Source of the DNA: Variovorax sp. dw_308
Lineage (GTDB): Bacteria; Pseudomonadota; Gammaproteobacteria; Burkholderiales; Burkholderiaceae_C
Assembly (NCBI RefSeq): GCF_019207085.1
Contig: NZ_JAATOM010000016.1
Location: forward strand, 1 to 64,000
Length of the DNA: 64,000 nt
Direction of reading: 5' to 3'
Part shown: piece after piece, positions 17,306 through 26,150 of the stretch
Layout: each line of letters opens with the position of its first letter
Numbering within the stretch: the first letter of the stretch is position 1
Position numbers and translations under genes: made by a program
Notes under the pieces: generated by a model
Seen by the model: the letters and a program-made list of their open reading frames with translations, nothing else
The model's database searches: none
Told to the model about the DNA's origin: nothing

Positions 17306-18550
17306 TCAACCGACGATGCCACGCGACCGCAAGCTCGCGATCTGCTCGTCGTTCAACCCCATCTCGCGCAGCACGGCATCGGAGTCCTCGCCCAGGGCCG
17401 GCGCGGCGCGCCGATGGCTCGCGGGCGTGGCCGACAACTTCGGCACGAAGCCCGGCAGCATGAGCGCGCTGCCATCCGCTTGCGGCGTCGGCTGCAGCAT
17501 GCCGCGCGCGGCGTAGTGCGGATCGGCCGCGATGTCGGCCACGGTGTAGATGCGGCCGGCCGGCACATGTGCTGCCTCGAGTGCGGCGAGCACCTCCGCC
17601 ACAGTCCGTGATGCGGCCCAATCGCCAATGGCCGCGTCGATCATCTGCACCTGTGCCACGCGTCCGGCATTGCTGGCCAGCGCCGGATCGGCCGCGAGGT
17701 CGGCGCGGCCGATGCACTGCATCAGGCGGCGGAAGATGCTGTCCCCGTTGCCGGCGACGATGGCATAGCCGTCGCTGCAGCGGTAGGCGTTGGTTGGCGC
17801 GATGCCCGGCAATGCGCTGCCGGCCGCCTCACGCACCGCGCCGAATGCGCTGTATTCAGGCAACAGGCTTTCCATGCAATTGAACACGGCCTCGTAGAGC
17901 GCCACGTCGATGACCTGGCCCTGGCCCTTCGGCATCGCGGGGCTCGTCGTCGCGTGGCGATGCTGCAAGGCCAGCAACACGCCGATCACGCCATGCAGCG
18001 ATGCCAGCGTGTCGCCGATCGACACGCCCACGCGCACCGGCACACGGCCCGGCTCGCCGGTCAGATGGCGCAGGCCGCCCATGGCTTCGGCCACCACGCC
18101 GAAGCCGGGTCGATCGCGATAGGGCCCGGTCTGCCCATAGCCGCTGATGCGCAGCATGACCAGCGAGGGGTTCAACGCATGCAGCGATTCCGGGCCCAGC
18201 CCCCAGCCCTCCATCGCGCCCGGCCGGAAGTTCTCGATCAAGACATCGGCCTCGGTCGCGAGCTGCCGCACGATGGCTTGCGCCTCCGGCTCGCGCAGAT
18301 CGAGTGCCAGCGAGCGCTTGTTGCGCGACTGCACCTGCCACCAGACGGAAGTGCCGTCCTTCAGCATGCGCCACTGGCGCAGCGGATCGCCGGTGCCGGG
18401 GGGTTCGATCTTGACGACCTCGGCGCCGAAGTCGGCCAGCGTGCGGGCAGCGAAAGGTCCGGCGATGAGCTGGCCCAGTTCGATCACGCGCAGCCCCGCC
18501 AGGGGGCCGGCGGCGGGAACAGGGACGGGGAAAGTGGCAATACCTTGCAT
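17306..18550 (-). CDS. CaiB/BaiF family (class III) CoA transferase
   Basis: The ~414-residue enzyme would move CoA between carboxylic acids. Family motifs are seen: GLRVIELGQLIAGPFAARTLADFGAEVVK (in part, near residues 19-47), RNKRSLALDL, DVLIENFRPG with the catalytic Asp expected in this region, and GQTGPYRDRPGF. The substrate cannot be read. The start at 18550 is preferred over 18574 because it removes an unlikely N-terminal extension. It faces a divergent AraC regulator at 18711, which may control it. Confidence 0.88.
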   Translation of the reverse strand: MQGIATFPVPVPAAGPLAGLRVIELGQLIAGPFAARTLADFGAEVVKIEPPGTGDPLRQWRMLKDGTSVWWQVQSRNKRSLALDLREPEAQAIVRQLATEADVLIENFRPGAMEGWGLGPESLHALNPSLVMLRISGYGQTGPYRDRPGFGVVAEAMGGLRHLTGEPGRVPVRVGVSIGDTLASLHGVIGVLLALQHRHATTSPAMPKGQGQVIDVALYEAVFNCMESLLPEYSAFGAVREAAGSALPGIAPTNAYRCSDGYAIVAGNGDSIFRRLMQCIGRADLAADPALASNAGRVAQVQMIDAAIGDWAASRTVAEVLAALEAAHVPAGRIYTVADIAADPHYAARGMLQPTPQADGSALMLPGFVPKLSATPASHRRAAPALGEDSDAVLREMGLNDEQIASLRSRGIVG

Positions 18551-18710
18551 GGTCGAGAGTGTGCATGCGGGCAAGTCCCCCGGCGTGTAGCCCCAAAGTC
18601 GTCATGAAGGGAAAACACCTAGCGAGGTCTGGCTTGTGACGTTTCGCACTCATCCCTACAGTTCCTTGATACCGCGCTCGCACGCGGAGGCACTTAGGGA
18701 GGACATCGGC

Positions 18711-19607
18711 ATGCTGCCAGACAGAGAAATCGTGAATTTGTCCCGGGAGGAGTCTTTCACCGCGAAGGTGGTGGACTACCCGAGTCCAGCCGCGCGCTGG
18801 CACTTTCATCCTGAATTCGAGATCCACCTGGTCGCCGAGACCGAGGGGGTCTACTTCGTAGGCGATCACATCGGCCGCTTCCAGCCCGGCCACCTGGTGA
18901 TGATGGGCCCCGACCTGCCGCACAACTGGATCAGCGACCTGCCCGCGGAAGGCACCGCGGAGCAGCGCGGCATCATGGTGCAGTTCGGCGCTTCGCTCGC
19001 CGACGGCATGGTGCGCACCTTTCCGGAGTTCCGCAAGCTGGCCCCGCTGCTCGGCGAGGCCAACGCCGGCCTCGCGTTCAGCCCGTCAACCGCGGCGGCG
19101 GCCAGGCCGGTCATGGAGGAACTGGTCGGCGCGACCGGCCTGCGCCGGGTGGCGTTGCTGCTGTCGCTGTTCGAACTGCTGTACGCCGACACCCAGCGAC
19201 GACGCCTGGCCAGCGCCAACTACAAGCCGGAAGCCCGGTCCTTCATGTCGCACGCCATCAACCATGTGCTGGCGCACATCGGGCAGAACCTGCACACCGA
19301 ACTGCGCGAGCCGGTGCTCGCCGGGCTCGTGGGACGCAGCCCGAGCGCGTTCTCGCGGGCCTTCCGCAAGCACACCGGCCAGTCCTTCGTGCGCTATGTG
19401 AACGAGTTGCGCATCAGCCGCGCCTGCGAACTGCTGGCCCACAGCGAGCGACCGGTGCTGGACGTGTGCCTCGACGTCGGCTTCAACAACCTGTCGAACT
19501 TCAACCGCCAGTTCCTCCTGCAGAAAAGCATGCCGCCATCGAAGTTCCGGCGGCATCACAGGATGCAGGCGGCTGCGTCTTCCGAGGGCGGCTACTCCGC
19601 TGCGTAA
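18711..19607 (+). CDS. AraC family transcriptional regulator
   Basis: The 298-residue protein has an N-terminal cupin-like sensor (HFHPEFEIHLV, then a glycine-rich turn) and a C-terminal double helix-turn-helix. The second part holds DVCLDVGFNNLSNFNRQF followed by P-KFRR, as in AraC proteins. An AGGGAGG Shine-Dalgarno at 18696-18702 sets the start at 18711; an upstream GTG at 18636 has no such support. Its stop codon overlaps the edge of repeat A1. The divergent CoA-transferase gene is a plausible target. Confidence 0.9.
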   Translation: MLPDREIVNLSREESFTAKVVDYPSPAARWHFHPEFEIHLVAETEGVYFVGDHIGRFQPGHLVMMGPDLPHNWISDLPAEGTAEQRGIMVQFGASLADGMVRTFPEFRKLAPLLGEANAGLAFSPSTAAAARPVMEELVGATGLRRVALLLSLFELLYADTQRRRLASANYKPEARSFMSHAINHVLAHIGQNLHTELREPVLAGLVGRSPSAFSRAFRKHTGQSFVRYVNELRISRACELLAHSERPVLDVCLDVGFNNLSNFNRQFLLQKSMPPSKFRRHHRMQAAASSEGGYSAA

Positions 19608-19730
19608 AAAGGTGTGAAGATTTCGTAGCGAGGGCGCCGAGTTCGGGTCGAGGACCGGAACCGCACTCCCGTGCGGTGAGCACCGCAGGCCCGAGATCGG
19701 CGTCCGCAGTAGAAATATTCACACCTTTTT
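19606..19730. repeat. palindromic repeat family A, copy 1
   Basis: About 125 bases, bounded by AAAAAGGTGTGAA and its mirror TTCACACCTTTTT, fill the whole gap between two convergent genes, and the repeat edges overlap both stop codons. Inside lies a hairpin ACCGCAC-TCCC-GTGCGGT (19660-19677). Outer arms with flanking A and T runs could act as a bidirectional terminator. Related copies are at 31343-31469 (inverted) and 34323-34443. Confidence 0.85.
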
Positions 19731-20034
19731 AGCCGGACTTGTCGGCGTCGCCGAGCAGCTCGTCGAGGTTGCGCGTGATCTGCTCCTCGATCTGCCGGGC
19801 GTAGGAATCCATCAGGAAGCCCAGCGTCATGCGCAGGGTGAAGTTGTCCTCCGTCACGCGCAGCGAGCCTTCCGCGCCAGGACGCGAGAACCTGGCGATG
19901 TCGCTCACCCAGCCTTCGGAGTACTTGCAGTCCATGCCGTATTCGCTCTCGACCTTCTCGAGCCAGCCTCGCGCAACCTCGCGCGCCTGTTCCAGCCCCA
20001 AGGTGTGATTGCGTTCAATGTGGATGTCAGACAC
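19729..20034 (-). CDS. polyhydroxyalkanoic acid system family protein
   Basis: The 101-residue protein matches the PHA granule-region protein family (PHA_gran_rgn): an N-terminal HTLGLEQAREVA motif, then ARFSRPGAEGSLRVTEDNF and a helical C-terminus with the IEEQI motif. Members are found near PHA genes and are small DUF-type proteins of unknown biochemical role. It overlaps the end of the upstream aminopeptidase-like gene by 8 bases, and repeat A1 follows its stop. Confidence 0.8.
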   Translation of the reverse strand: MSDIHIERNHTLGLEQAREVARGWLEKVESEYGMDCKYSEGWVSDIARFSRPGAEGSLRVTEDNFTLRMTLGFLMDSYARQIEEQITRNLDELLGDADKSG

Positions 20035-21160
20035 CGGGCTTTCCGTTCTGTTGAGTCATGTTTTTAAGGGCCTCCTCGCGTTCGTTCCTCGGCAGCGCTG
20101 CGAGCTTTGCGGCAGCGGCATGGAAGCGCCGCCAGTCACGCCCTTCGCGTTCGAATAACGCCTCGAATGCCGGCACAAGGTCATCGTAAACCGCCTGCGC
20201 GCCGAACATTGCATTATTGGCGCGCGCCACCCAGCGATCGTATGCGCCCTGCTGCGGGCCGCTCCAACCGGCGCGCAGAGAGGCATAACGCGCGCGAAAG
20301 TCGTCCAGCGCGGCCTTCTTGCGCGCGTCCAGCGCCTGCCTGTCGCGGTCGCCGGCGGGGTTGGCGTCGATCGCATCGCCGGCGTCGTAGATGGCTTCCA
20401 GTTGCTGGCGGGTTTCCAGGGTGAGCTGGCGGAACTGCTGGCGGCGCTGGTCGAACTGCGCGTATTCACTGCGCGCCGCGTCATTGGCCTCGGTGGCGAG
20501 CCAGCGGGCGCCGCCGATCCGCTCCACCGCCGTGGCATAGGACTCGTTGAAGGCCGTATCGCCCGGCACGTAGAGCACCTGGTGCGCCAGTTCGTGGAAC
20601 ATGAGGCGGGCCAATTCGCCCTCGGGGTAGCCGATGAAAGTAGACAGCAACGGGTCGCCGCCGGCCCAGTTGAGCCAGCCCAGCGTCGAGTAGGCCGGGA
20701 CCGGGTACACGCCGGCTTCGAGGCCTTCGGCGCGCTGCACCTCGGCTTCCGCCAACGCATCGGCGTCGCGGTAGTAGCCGCGATAGCCGACGCAGCCCGC
20801 CACGGGAAAGCACCAGGTCTTCAGCTTGAGCGAATAAGGCGGTGCGGCCACCACGTTCCAGACGGCGGCGCCTCGATGCAGGTCGGCGTATTCGGTGTAG
20901 CTGGCGTTGTCGGGCAGCCCGAGCTGCGTCACGGCGAAGCGCCGCATCCGTTGCGTGAGCGCCAGCTTGTCGCGCAGCGCGGCGGAGGTGGCCGGGTCGG
21001 CCAGCCATTGCGGCACCGGCCTGGCCGAACGCATCAGGTCGAGGTGGCCGTTGGCCGACTGCCAGTAGTAGCCCAGGTTGCTGCAACCCGAGAGCGACGA
21101 CACCGTGCCGGCAGCCACCACGGCCAGCAGCAGCCACGCGGCCTTGCGGCGGCGCGTCAT
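20027..21160 (-). CDS. predicted zinc aminopeptidase lipoprotein (COG4324 type)
   Basis: The 377-residue product has a lipoprotein signal peptide ending LSGC (lipobox Cys26). A zinc-metallopeptidase motif HELAH is at 189-193, with a downstream NESYAT containing the likely third ligand Glu206. The surrounding sequence LMFHELAHQVLYVPGDTAFNE is typical of the predicted aminopeptidase family COG4324. It is probably anchored to the outer membrane facing the periplasm. The start overlaps the stop of the oxidoreductase gene upstream by ATGA. Confidence 0.85.
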   Translation of the reverse strand: MTRRRKAAWLLLAVVAAGTVSSLSGCSNLGYYWQSANGHLDLMRSARPVPQWLADPATSAALRDKLALTQRMRRFAVTQLGLPDNASYTEYADLHRGAAVWNVVAAPPYSLKLKTWCFPVAGCVGYRGYYRDADALAEAEVQRAEGLEAGVYPVPAYSTLGWLNWAGGDPLLSTFIGYPEGELARLMFHELAHQVLYVPGDTAFNESYATAVERIGGARWLATEANDAARSEYAQFDQRRQQFRQLTLETRQQLEAIYDAGDAIDANPAGDRDRQALDARKKAALDDFRARYASLRAGWSGPQQGAYDRWVARANNAMFGAQAVYDDLVPAFEALFEREGRDWRRFHAAAAKLAALPRNEREEALKNMTQQNGKPGV

Positions 21161-23226
21161 GATGCGGCGGCGTGCCTGTCGTCGCGCTCGACCTGCACCA
21201 GGCAATCGTAGAAGGTCGGTCCGCGGCCGATGTCGGTGAGGCGCTGGCTGGTGAGCTGGTTGACGTTGGTGCCGTCCATGCCGAGCTTGCGCCACCAGAT
21301 GCCCAGCCCGTGCACGACGCCGGCACGGGCGCGCCGCGACACCTCGGCCCGGCAGCGGTATTCGCCGCGCGCATTGAAGACGCGTACCGTCGCGCCGTCC
21401 TCGATGCCACGCGCGGCCGCATCGTCGGCATGGATCTCGAGCAGCGGCTCGACCTCGATCGCCCGCAAGCTGCGCACGTTGACGAAGCTCGAATTGAGGA
21501 AGTTGCGCGCTGGCGGGGAGATCATCGCCAACGGGAAATCGCGCGAGCTGCCGGCGGGCTCGTAGTTCGGCACATGGTCGGGCAAGCCGTCCTGCCCCAT
21601 CGCGGCAAGGCGCGCGCTGAAGAATTCGCAGCGGCCCGAGGGCGTGGGAAAGCCGCCGTCGGCAAACGGCGCCTCGGGCAGCTTCAGGCTGGTGAAGCCT
21701 TGCGTCTCCAGTTCGCCGAAGTCGATCACGCCAGCCGCGAAGGCCTGCCGGCAAAGCGCTTCGTCGTCATCGGCAAAACATGGCTCGGTGAAACCCATTC
21801 GGCGCGCCAGTTCGCGGAACACCCAGGCATTGCTGCGCGCCTCGCCGCGCGGCGCCACGGCCGGGCGATTCAACAACACGTCGGTGTGGCCGTAGCTGGT
21901 GTGAATGTCCCAGTGCTCGAGTTGCGTGGTGGCGGGCAGCACGTAGTCGGCGTAGTCGGCCGTGTCGGTCTGGAACTGTTCGAGCACGACGGTGAACAGG
22001 TCTTCGCGCGCGAAGCCGGCGACCACCTTGCCGGAATCGGGCGCGACGGCCACGGGGTTGCTGTTATAGACCACGAGCACGTCGACCGGCCTCGCCGCGT
22101 CCAGCAGGGCATCGCCGATGGCTGACATGTTGATGGTGCGCGGGGTGCGCCCCGCGAGCAGGTCGGGGCGTTGCAGCGCGGCCCGATCGACCGGGAAGAA
22201 ACCTGTCGCGCTCAGCAGCACGCCGCCCGCACGATGGCGCCAGGCGCCCGTCAGCGCCGGCAGGCAGGCGATGGCGCGGGCCGCGTTGCCGCCGCCGCGC
22301 ACGCGCTGCATGCCGTAGTTCATGCGGATCGCCGCCGGCCGGGTGGTGCCGTAGGCCTGCGCCAGCGCAACGATCTGCGCCTCCGGCACGCCGCAGACCG
22401 CGGCTGCACGCGACGGCGGCCACTGCAGCGCGCGTTCGCGCAACTGCGCCCAGCCCAAGGTGTGGTTGGCGATGTAGTCGTGGTCGAGCCAGTCGTGCAC
22501 GATGAGTTCGTGCATCAGCGCGAGCGCCAGCGCGGCATCGGTGCCCGGCAGCAGCGCGATGTGCTCGTCGCACTTGTCGGCGGTCTCGGTCTTGCGCGGG
22601 TCGATGCAGACAAGGCGCGCGCCGTTGCGTTTGGCCGCCTGCGCGTGACGCCAGAAATGCAGGTTGCTGCCGATCGAGTTGCTGCCCCAGATCAGGATCA
22701 GCTTGGCTTCGGCAAAGCATTCGACCCGCATGCCGACCTTGCCGCCCAAAGTAAAACTTAAGGCTTCGCCTCCTGCCGTCGAGCAGATCGTGCGGTCCAG
22801 CAGCGACGCGCCGAGCTTGTGAAAAAAACGACGGTCCATCGACTCGCCCTGCACCAAGCCCATCGTTCCCGCGTAACTGTAGGGCAGAATAGTTTCTAAT
22901 TGTTTCACCTGTTGCAGGCGCGCGGTGATGGCGTCGAGCGCTTCGTCCCACGAGACAGGGACGAATTGGCCGGAGCCCTTGGGGCCGGTCCGGCGCAGCG
23001 GAGTCGTCAGGCGTTCGGGATGGTCGTTGCGTTCGATGTAGCGCGAGACCTTGGTGCAGAGGACGCCGGCGGTGTGGCGGTGGTCCGGGTTGCCCTGCAG
23101 CTTGACGGCGACACCGTCCCGCACGGTGGTGACCAGCGCGCAGGTGTCGGGGCAGTCGTGCGGGCAGGCGCCGAGCACGGTGGCGGTGTTGGTGGTTTTT
23201 TCGGTGGTCGCCGGGGCATCAAGCAT
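21157..23226 (-). CDS. molybdopterin-dependent oxidoreductase
   Basis: The 689-residue protein belongs to the DMSO-reductase superfamily. An N-terminal [4Fe-4S] site is formed by Cys21, Cys25, Cys29 (CPHDCPDTC) and Cys57. The molybdopterin domain includes ICSTAGGEALSF (about 147-158) and WGSNSIGSNLHFW, and a C-terminal dinucleotide-binding domain follows. No twin-arginine signal is visible, so it is probably cytoplasmic. The substrate is unknown. It is divergent from the binding-protein gene at 23279 and coupled to the aminopeptidase gene downstream. Confidence 0.88.
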   Translation of the reverse strand: MLDAPATTEKTTNTATVLGACPHDCPDTCALVTTVRDGVAVKLQGNPDHRHTAGVLCTKVSRYIERNDHPERLTTPLRRTGPKGSGQFVPVSWDEALDAITARLQQVKQLETILPYSYAGTMGLVQGESMDRRFFHKLGASLLDRTICSTAGGEALSFTLGGKVGMRVECFAEAKLILIWGSNSIGSNLHFWRHAQAAKRNGARLVCIDPRKTETADKCDEHIALLPGTDAALALALMHELIVHDWLDHDYIANHTLGWAQLRERALQWPPSRAAAVCGVPEAQIVALAQAYGTTRPAAIRMNYGMQRVRGGGNAARAIACLPALTGAWRHRAGGVLLSATGFFPVDRAALQRPDLLAGRTPRTINMSAIGDALLDAARPVDVLVVYNSNPVAVAPDSGKVVAGFAREDLFTVVLEQFQTDTADYADYVLPATTQLEHWDIHTSYGHTDVLLNRPAVAPRGEARSNAWVFRELARRMGFTEPCFADDDEALCRQAFAAGVIDFGELETQGFTSLKLPEAPFADGGFPTPSGRCEFFSARLAAMGQDGLPDHVPNYEPAGSSRDFPLAMISPPARNFLNSSFVNVRSLRAIEVEPLLEIHADDAAARGIEDGATVRVFNARGEYRCRAEVSRRARAGVVHGLGIWWRKLGMDGTNVNQLTSQRLTDIGRGPTFYDCLVQVERDDRHAAAS

Positions 23227-23278
23227 CGGGCGAGTCTAGTGATTTGTGCGCGCACCCTGCGTGCAGAGGGGTTCCGGA

Positions 23279-24403
23279 ATGTTGAATCGCAGACAGTTTT
23301 CCATGGCGGCAGCCGGCGCGGCAGCGTTGGGCAATTTCCAGATCGCGCGGGCGCAGGGCGAGACGCCGATCCTGCTGGGCCAGTCGGCGCCGTTCACCGG
23401 CCCGGCGGCGCAACTGGGCATCCAGTTCTACCAGGGCGCCAAGCTGTACCTGGACATCTACAACGCCCAGCCGGGCCGCGACGTGGAGTTGCGCTTCCTG
23501 GACGACGGCTACGAGCCCGATCGCACGGCGGCCAACACGCGCAAGCTGATCGAGGACGACGTGTTCGCGCTGTTCGGCTACATCGGCACGCCGACCAGCC
23601 TGGCCGCGCTGCCGATGGCGGTGAAGGACAAGGTGCCGTTCATCGCGCCGTTCACCGGCGCAATGGCCTTGCGCGAGCCTTTCCAGAAGAACGTGTTCCA
23701 CCTGCGCGCGTCGTACAACGACGAGACGGCGCTGATCGTGCGGCAGCTGACGTACCTGGGCTTGAAGAAGATCGCGGTGTTCTACCAAAACGACGCGTAC
23801 GGCAAGGCGGGGCTCGATGGCGTCACGCTGGCGCTGGGGCAGCAGGAGTTGAAGCCGCTGGCGCTGGGAACGGTGGAACGCAATTCGGTGGAGGTGGCCG
23901 CGGCCGTGAAGAATATCGTCGCGGCACAGCCCGATGCGATCGTGCAGATCGGCGCGTACAAGGCGTGTGCGGCGTTCATCCGGCAAGCGCGCAAGGCGGG
24001 TTATGGCGGCACGTTCTTCAACGTGTCGTTCGTGGGCACGCAGGCCTTGGCGGACGAGTTGGGCAAGGAAGGTGCGGGCGTGGTGGTGTCGCAGGTGGTG
24101 CCCTCCCCGTACAACCCGGCCAACGGGATCACGCGCGAGTTCACCGAGGCGGTGCGCAAGAGCGGCGGCAACACCAAGGCCAACTTCTCGAGCATGGAAG
24201 GCTACCTGGCAGCAAAGGTGCTGACGGAGGGCCTGAAGCGCAGCAGCGGCAAGCCGACGCGCGAGAGCCTGATCGCCGGGCTGGAAGCGATCGACAAGCA
24301 GCAGTTCGGTGGGTTCGACGTGTCGTTTTCGTCGAAGAACCATGTGGCTTCGAAGTTTGTCGAGCTGTCGATGATTACGGGGGATGGGCGGGTTCGGACC
24401 TGA
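23279..24403 (+). CDS. ABC transporter substrate-binding protein, branched-chain amino acid type
   Basis: The 374-residue product begins MLNRRQFSMAAAGAAALG, a signal sequence that resembles a Tat-type leader, and has the Peripla_BP_6 fold: ILLGQSAPFTGPAAQLG near the mature N-terminus, then LIEDDVFALFGYIGTPTS. No permease or ATPase gene lies beside it, so it is probably an orphan of the expanded binding-protein families common in Burkholderiales. The start at 23279 follows a purine-rich AGAGGGG. Repeat family B lies downstream. Confidence 0.85.
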   Translation: MLNRRQFSMAAAGAAALGNFQIARAQGETPILLGQSAPFTGPAAQLGIQFYQGAKLYLDIYNAQPGRDVELRFLDDGYEPDRTAANTRKLIEDDVFALFGYIGTPTSLAALPMAVKDKVPFIAPFTGAMALREPFQKNVFHLRASYNDETALIVRQLTYLGLKKIAVFYQNDAYGKAGLDGVTLALGQQELKPLALGTVERNSVEVAAAVKNIVAAQPDAIVQIGAYKACAAFIRQARKAGYGGTFFNVSFVGTQALADELGKEGAGVVVSQVVPSPYNPANGITREFTEAVRKSGGNTKANFSSMEGYLAAKVLTEGLKRSSGKPTRESLIAGLEAIDKQQFGGFDVSFSSKNHVASKFVELSMITGDGRVRT

Positions 24404-24455
24404 TTGGGTTCGGCTCGGGTTCGCTTCAGTCCCATTCCCTCTGCGGAGAGCGCCC

Positions 24456-24634
24456 GGCACGCGGTACGGGCCGGCCGACCCTACCGCGGCGGCCGCTTCG
24501 CGGCTCCCTTGCGGTGCTCGCTTTGGGCGGGGTCCACATGAACTCGCTTCGCTCAGACAGCATGTGGCCCTGATCCGCCCAAAGCTGCGCTCCTCAGCGC
24601 CGCAGAAGGGATCGACCAACCCGTACCGCGTACC
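24456..24634. repeat. structured palindromic repeat family B, copy 1
   Basis: A nested palindrome. The outer stem is 24456-24474 with 24616-24634. Inner stem 1 is GCTTTGGGCGG (24520-24530) with CCGCCCAAAGC (24575-24585), and inner stem 2 is CCACATG (24534-24540) with CATGTGG (24561-24567). Conserved unpaired blocks GAACTCGC, CGCTCAGACAG and CCCTGAT recur in copies 2 and 3, while stems differ in sequence yet stay paired. Outer-stem mismatches are C-A on this strand but would be G-U on the minus-strand RNA. Confidence 0.8.
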
Positions 24635-24691
24635 GGGCTTTGGGGCGATCGAGAGCCTCGTACTCTTGGGAGGCTGCTGCCCTCACCCCAG

Positions 24692-24713
24692 CCCTCTCCC
24701 CGAGGGGAGAGGG
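24692..24713. terminator. perfect 10-bp hairpin CCCTCTCCCC/GGGGAGAGGG
   Basis: The arms 24692-24701 and 24704-24713 are perfectly complementary around GA, within a C-rich then G-rich context (CCCTCACCCCAGCCCTC). Such hairpins are widely dispersed in proteobacteria and often act as terminators, but no T-run follows here. It sits midway between the two mirror copies of repeat B. Confidence 0.5.
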
Positions 24714-24749
24714 AGGAAGATGGATGCACCACGAGCGTGTCCACGGCGG

Positions 24750-24937
24750 CGGGTGGTATGCGGTGCGGGGTGGGTGACCCTTCTGCGCCGCCGAGCAGCG
24801 CAGCGTTTGGCGGATCAGGGCCACATGCTGTTTGAGCGAAGCGAGTTCATGTGGACCCCGCCAAACGCGAGCAGCGCAGGGGAGTCGCGCAGCGACCGGC
24901 GCAGTAGGGTCGCACGCGCCGTACCGCATGCCGCCCG
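24750..24937. repeat. structured palindromic repeat family B, copy 2 (inverted)
   Basis: This copy runs opposite to copy 1. The outer stem is 24750-24768 with 24919-24937. Inner stem 1 is GCGTTTGGCGG (24803-24813) with CCGCCAAACGC (24858-24868), and inner stem 2 is CCACATG (24821-24827) with CATGTGG (24848-24854). The three outer-stem mismatches are all G-T pairs on the plus strand, thus G-U in plus-strand RNA, which is the same element strand as in copy 1. Together copies 1 and 2 form one large inverted repeat around the 24692 hairpin. Confidence 0.8.
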
Positions 24938-25049
24938 ACGACGCGCCCCGGCCACAAACCCAGCCGCAAACCAAGCCGCGACCAAACAGCAACCAACCCG
25001 CTCCTAGGCAAACAGGCACGACTGCCGAATCAGCTGCGAACGACGCAGT
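24938..25049. other. remaining gap before the DUF2817 gene
   Basis: The rest of the 646-base gap between 24404 and 25049 is an A/C-rich stretch on the plus strand with CCAAACC-like words. I see no gene, promoter or terminator in it. The gap as a whole is occupied by repeat B copies 1 and 2 and their central hairpin. Confidence 0.5.
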
Positions 25050-26150
25050 TCAACCGCCCGCCGTCAACCCATCCACCGCCTGGAACATCGCCTGCCGCGC
25101 CTGGCTGATGACCTGCCCCTTCCACGCGTCCGTGTCGGTATAGAACGCTTCCATCATCCGCGCACGGATCGCGTCGGCCAGGTCCGGCGCCGCCTTCGGA
25201 TGGGCGTGCAGCCAATGGTCCGCGCGCAACGCGCCCATGACGTCGAGCAACGGCAAGGTGCCGTACTCCAGCGCGATCGAGGTGAACTCCGCCTGCGGAC
25301 ACTCCTCGTAGACCGCGTTCATCATCAGGCCGGTCAGCAGGGCCGAGGCCGATGAGCCGTCGTAGATCGAGGTGACCGGCGCCTTGTCCGTGCCCCACCA
25401 GGCATTGGCGCGGGCGTAGGCGACCTTGTCGTCGCGGCAGGCAAAGATGCGCTCGCCGATGCCGTTCGGACCCAGGCCCGTGTGCAGGTCGATCCAGGCG
25501 ATCTTGCGGGCCTCCTGCGCTTGCGAACGCAGCACCTGGCGGAAGGTGGCGTTGCTCCAGGTCGGCGCCTTGCCGCCGAAGAACAAGCCATCGTCGAACT
25601 GGTGCTGGCCACCGCTGATGGCAAGTTGGTAGGCCGGAATGCCGTGCTTCTCGATCCATGCGCCGATCTCGGCCTGGTTCTTCGGCGTAGGCGGCCATTC
25701 GGCGGGCAATAACAGCGGATGCAGCCTGGCATAGCCCGCGTTCACCGGCAGCGCCTGGCTGAAGTCGACGAAATTGCGGTTCAGGTCCACGTTCTCGTGC
25801 GTGACACGCCGGCCGTGCGCGAAGCCATGGGGATTGAGCGCATGCAGGTACAACACCGCCACGCCAGCCTTGCCGGCCTTCTCGCGCCATTCGGCGTCAT
25901 GCAGCGCAAAGTTCTGCACACCGCTGCCGCAATGGCCTTCGACACCGTGGCAGGCGCTGCTGACGATCAGCAAGTGCTTCGCGTCGGGAGAACCGTCGAG
26001 CGCCACATCCATCGACAGGTCCTCGCCGTTGCGGCCCTTGAGGGGATGCGGATGCGCATCGACCTTGAGGCCCGCGGCAACGCAGCCTTGCAGGAACTTG
26101 CGGCGGGCTTCGGCGTAGCTGGGCGAAAAGGCCTCGACCACTCCAATCAC
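25050..26150 (-). CDS. DUF2817 family (M14-like) hydrolase
   Basis: The 366-residue protein has the DUF2817 layout, related to zinc carboxypeptidases of family M14. The probable metal-binding region is SACHGVEGHCGSG (about 69-81), NVDLNRNFVDF follows (about 119-129), WIDLHTGLG gives another histidine, and an ALEYGT glutamate lies in the C-terminal part. No signal peptide is visible, so it is likely cytoplasmic. The start overlaps the stop of the M20 gene by ATGA, which suggests joint peptide or amide degradation. Confidence 0.85.
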   Translation of the reverse strand: MIGVVEAFSPSYAEARRKFLQGCVAAGLKVDAHPHPLKGRNGEDLSMDVALDGSPDAKHLLIVSSACHGVEGHCGSGVQNFALHDAEWREKAGKAGVAVLYLHALNPHGFAHGRRVTHENVDLNRNFVDFSQALPVNAGYARLHPLLLPAEWPPTPKNQAEIGAWIEKHGIPAYQLAISGGQHQFDDGLFFGGKAPTWSNATFRQVLRSQAQEARKIAWIDLHTGLGPNGIGERIFACRDDKVAYARANAWWGTDKAPVTSIYDGSSASALLTGLMMNAVYEECPQAEFTSIALEYGTLPLLDVMGALRADHWLHAHPKAAPDLADAIRARMMEAFYTDTDAWKGQVISQARQAMFQAVDGLTAGG

